Assembly: GCA_002313415.1 (NCBI GenBank)
Contig: DCBH01000081.1
Coordinates: forward strand, 6,374 to 14,409
Direction of reading: 5' to 3'
From: Flavobacteriales bacterium UBA1112
Lineage (GTDB): Bacteria; Bacteroidota; Bacteroidia; Flavobacteriales_D; Sanyastnellaceae
Length of the DNA: 8,036 bases
Position 1 is the first letter of the stretch, and each line of letters begins with the position of its first letter. Under the pieces are notes generated by a model. The model searched no databases and had not been told where the DNA came from. It saw nothing but the letters and a program-made list of their open reading frames with translations. Positions 7,255 through 8,036 of this stretch are shown piece after piece. Position numbers and translations under genes: made by a program.

Positions 7255-8036
7255 CTACTCAACTCCATCACACGTCTGATCGTATGCACTCAAAAAATTG
7301 AGTAAATCGGTCGAACCGACTGTTCCATCTGAATTGGTATCGAAATAACATCCAGATGAAATCGTTGCAGGCAAACACAATCCCAAATCCGCATTCCATG
7401 CCGTATTGGGGCCGCAAAATGAAGAGTCAGGCACACAATTTTCCAATGAAATGCACGTGCCCGTAAGAACATCAAACGTCGTTCCCTCTCCACATGCCTC
7501 AGGATCACTGGCATCGCATTCTAAATAAGGCTCAAGCTCATGCAGATACACCGTATAAGCCGTATCGAGCTCATTCCCACAATCATCCGGGATGATTAAA
7601 TTGATGGTGAAGGACATCACACCACAACAAAGCATTGCGGTATCTGAGAAAGTAATCTCACCACCCAATGACGCATCACAGTTGTCTTGAAGCAATGGCA
7701 ACCAATCCAACTGATTGCTGAAAAAGTGTTCAGAATCACTTGAATTGAATAGATATGGCGCCTCTCTGTCTAAAAATTCAATATGCTGAACGTGATGGTA
7801 AACGCTGTCACAGGTCGTCACAGTCCACGTGCGATCCACAACGACATCCTGACCACATTCTGTTTCCACGTACGAATCAATGAATTCGATGGTGCTGTCT
7901 ATGCAACTTAAATCGAAATTGACCACGGGCAAATCGACAACATCGTCCAGATTGCCATCACATGAAGCAGAAATGTCTGGGGGCCAAACAATGGTTGTCT
8001 GAGCAACAAAAGAAAAAGGCAAAACACACCAGCACA
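7255..8036 (-). CDS. Secreted cysteine-rich protein with HYR-like modules and dockerin-like C-terminal loop (partial, N-terminus off right edge)
   Basis: The reverse strand is open from the right edge to a TAG at 7255-7257, about 260 residues. The first visible residues (CWCVLPFSFVAQ before TTIVWPP) look like the end of a signal peptide, so only its first part is missing; no ATG start is visible in the window, and a TTG at 8022 is not credible because it would cut the signal. The body has HYR-like, beta-rich segments: CGQDVVVDRTWTV through FLDREAPYL (7756-7857) and DNCDASLGGEITFSDT through DDCGNELDTAYTVYL (7543-7689). Then come two equally spaced cysteine repeats, CGEGTTFDVLTGTC (7453-7494) and CGPNTAWNADLGLC (7375-7416), and a dockerin/EF-hand-like loop DTNSDGTVGSTDLLNFL (7291-7341) flanked by cysteines. 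From residue TTI onward there are 16 cysteines, consistent with disulfides. Likely extracellular or surface-attached; no enzyme motif and no standard type A T9SS tail are visible. Function unknown. Confidence 0.82.
   Translation of the reverse strand, partial: CWCVLPFSFVAQTTIVWPPDISASCDGNLDDVVDLPVVNFDLSCIDSTIEFIDSYVETECGQDVVVDRTWTVTTCDSVYHHVQHIEFLDREAPYLFNSSDSEHFFSNQLDWLPLLQDNCDASLGGEITFSDTAMLCCGVMSFTINLIIPDDCGNELDTAYTVYLHELEPYLECDASDPEACGEGTTFDVLTGTCISLENCVPDSSFCGPNTAWNADLGLCLPATISSGCYFDTNSDGTVGSTDLLNFLSAYDQTCDGVE

Noticed and set aside
1..8036. Search for tRNA, rRNA, CRISPR arrays, insertion sequences, phage genes or a defence or biosynthetic cluster
   Set aside because: No direct-repeat array, cloverleaf-like segment, transposase motif or linked cluster was seen; genes are separate units on alternating strands.

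Overview
The window looks like chromosomal DNA from a marine-type member of the Bacteroidota, most likely Flavobacteriales. The evidence is a protein with a type IX secretion (T9SS) C-terminal sorting domain, a TlpA-like thioredoxin with the DUF4369/DUF5106-type layout usual in this phylum, a Bacteroidota-type DUF2797 protein, a short single-RRM protein, a TAnnTTTG-type promoter and a general lack of Shine-Dalgarno sequences. The finer placement is inference.

Layout, left to right. 1-1037 (-): M14-family zinc carboxypeptidase, exported, C-terminus cut by the window edge. 1110-1688 (+): YqgE/AlgH-family protein, divergent from the peptidase and convergent with the next gene. 1720-2544 (-): DUF2797 protein whose zinc-ribbon cysteines look eroded. 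2623-3528 (+): secreted lectin-fold-like protein with a type A T9SS tail, followed by a rho-independent terminator (3552-3581). 3597-5246 (-): a single-chain fusion of an atypical SDR/epimerase-like domain and an alpha/beta hydrolase. 5331-6863 (+): periplasmic thioredoxin-like protein, behind a good Bacteroidota promoter match. 6947-7198 (+): small RRM RNA-binding protein with a GTG start. 7215-7254: a long bidirectional terminator hairpin. 7255-8036 (-): cysteine-rich secreted protein with HYR-like modules, two CGxxT-type cysteine repeats and a dockerin-like calcium loop, its N-terminus beyond the right edge.

The genes mostly alternate in strand, so nearly all appear to be single transcription units and there is no obvious operon. 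Four of the eight proteins carry export signals (peptidase, T9SS cargo, thioredoxin-like protein, HYR/dockerin-like protein), which suits a polymer-degrading, surface-active lifestyle, but nothing ties them into one pathway. No gap exceeds 100 bases. I saw no tRNA, rRNA, CRISPR, insertion sequence or phage gene. I did not find a convincing new multi-gene system. The points most worth checking are the SDR-hydrolase fusion, the degenerate zinc site and possible GIY-YIG-like core in the DUF2797 protein, and the cysteine-repeat/dockerin-like tail of the last gene.
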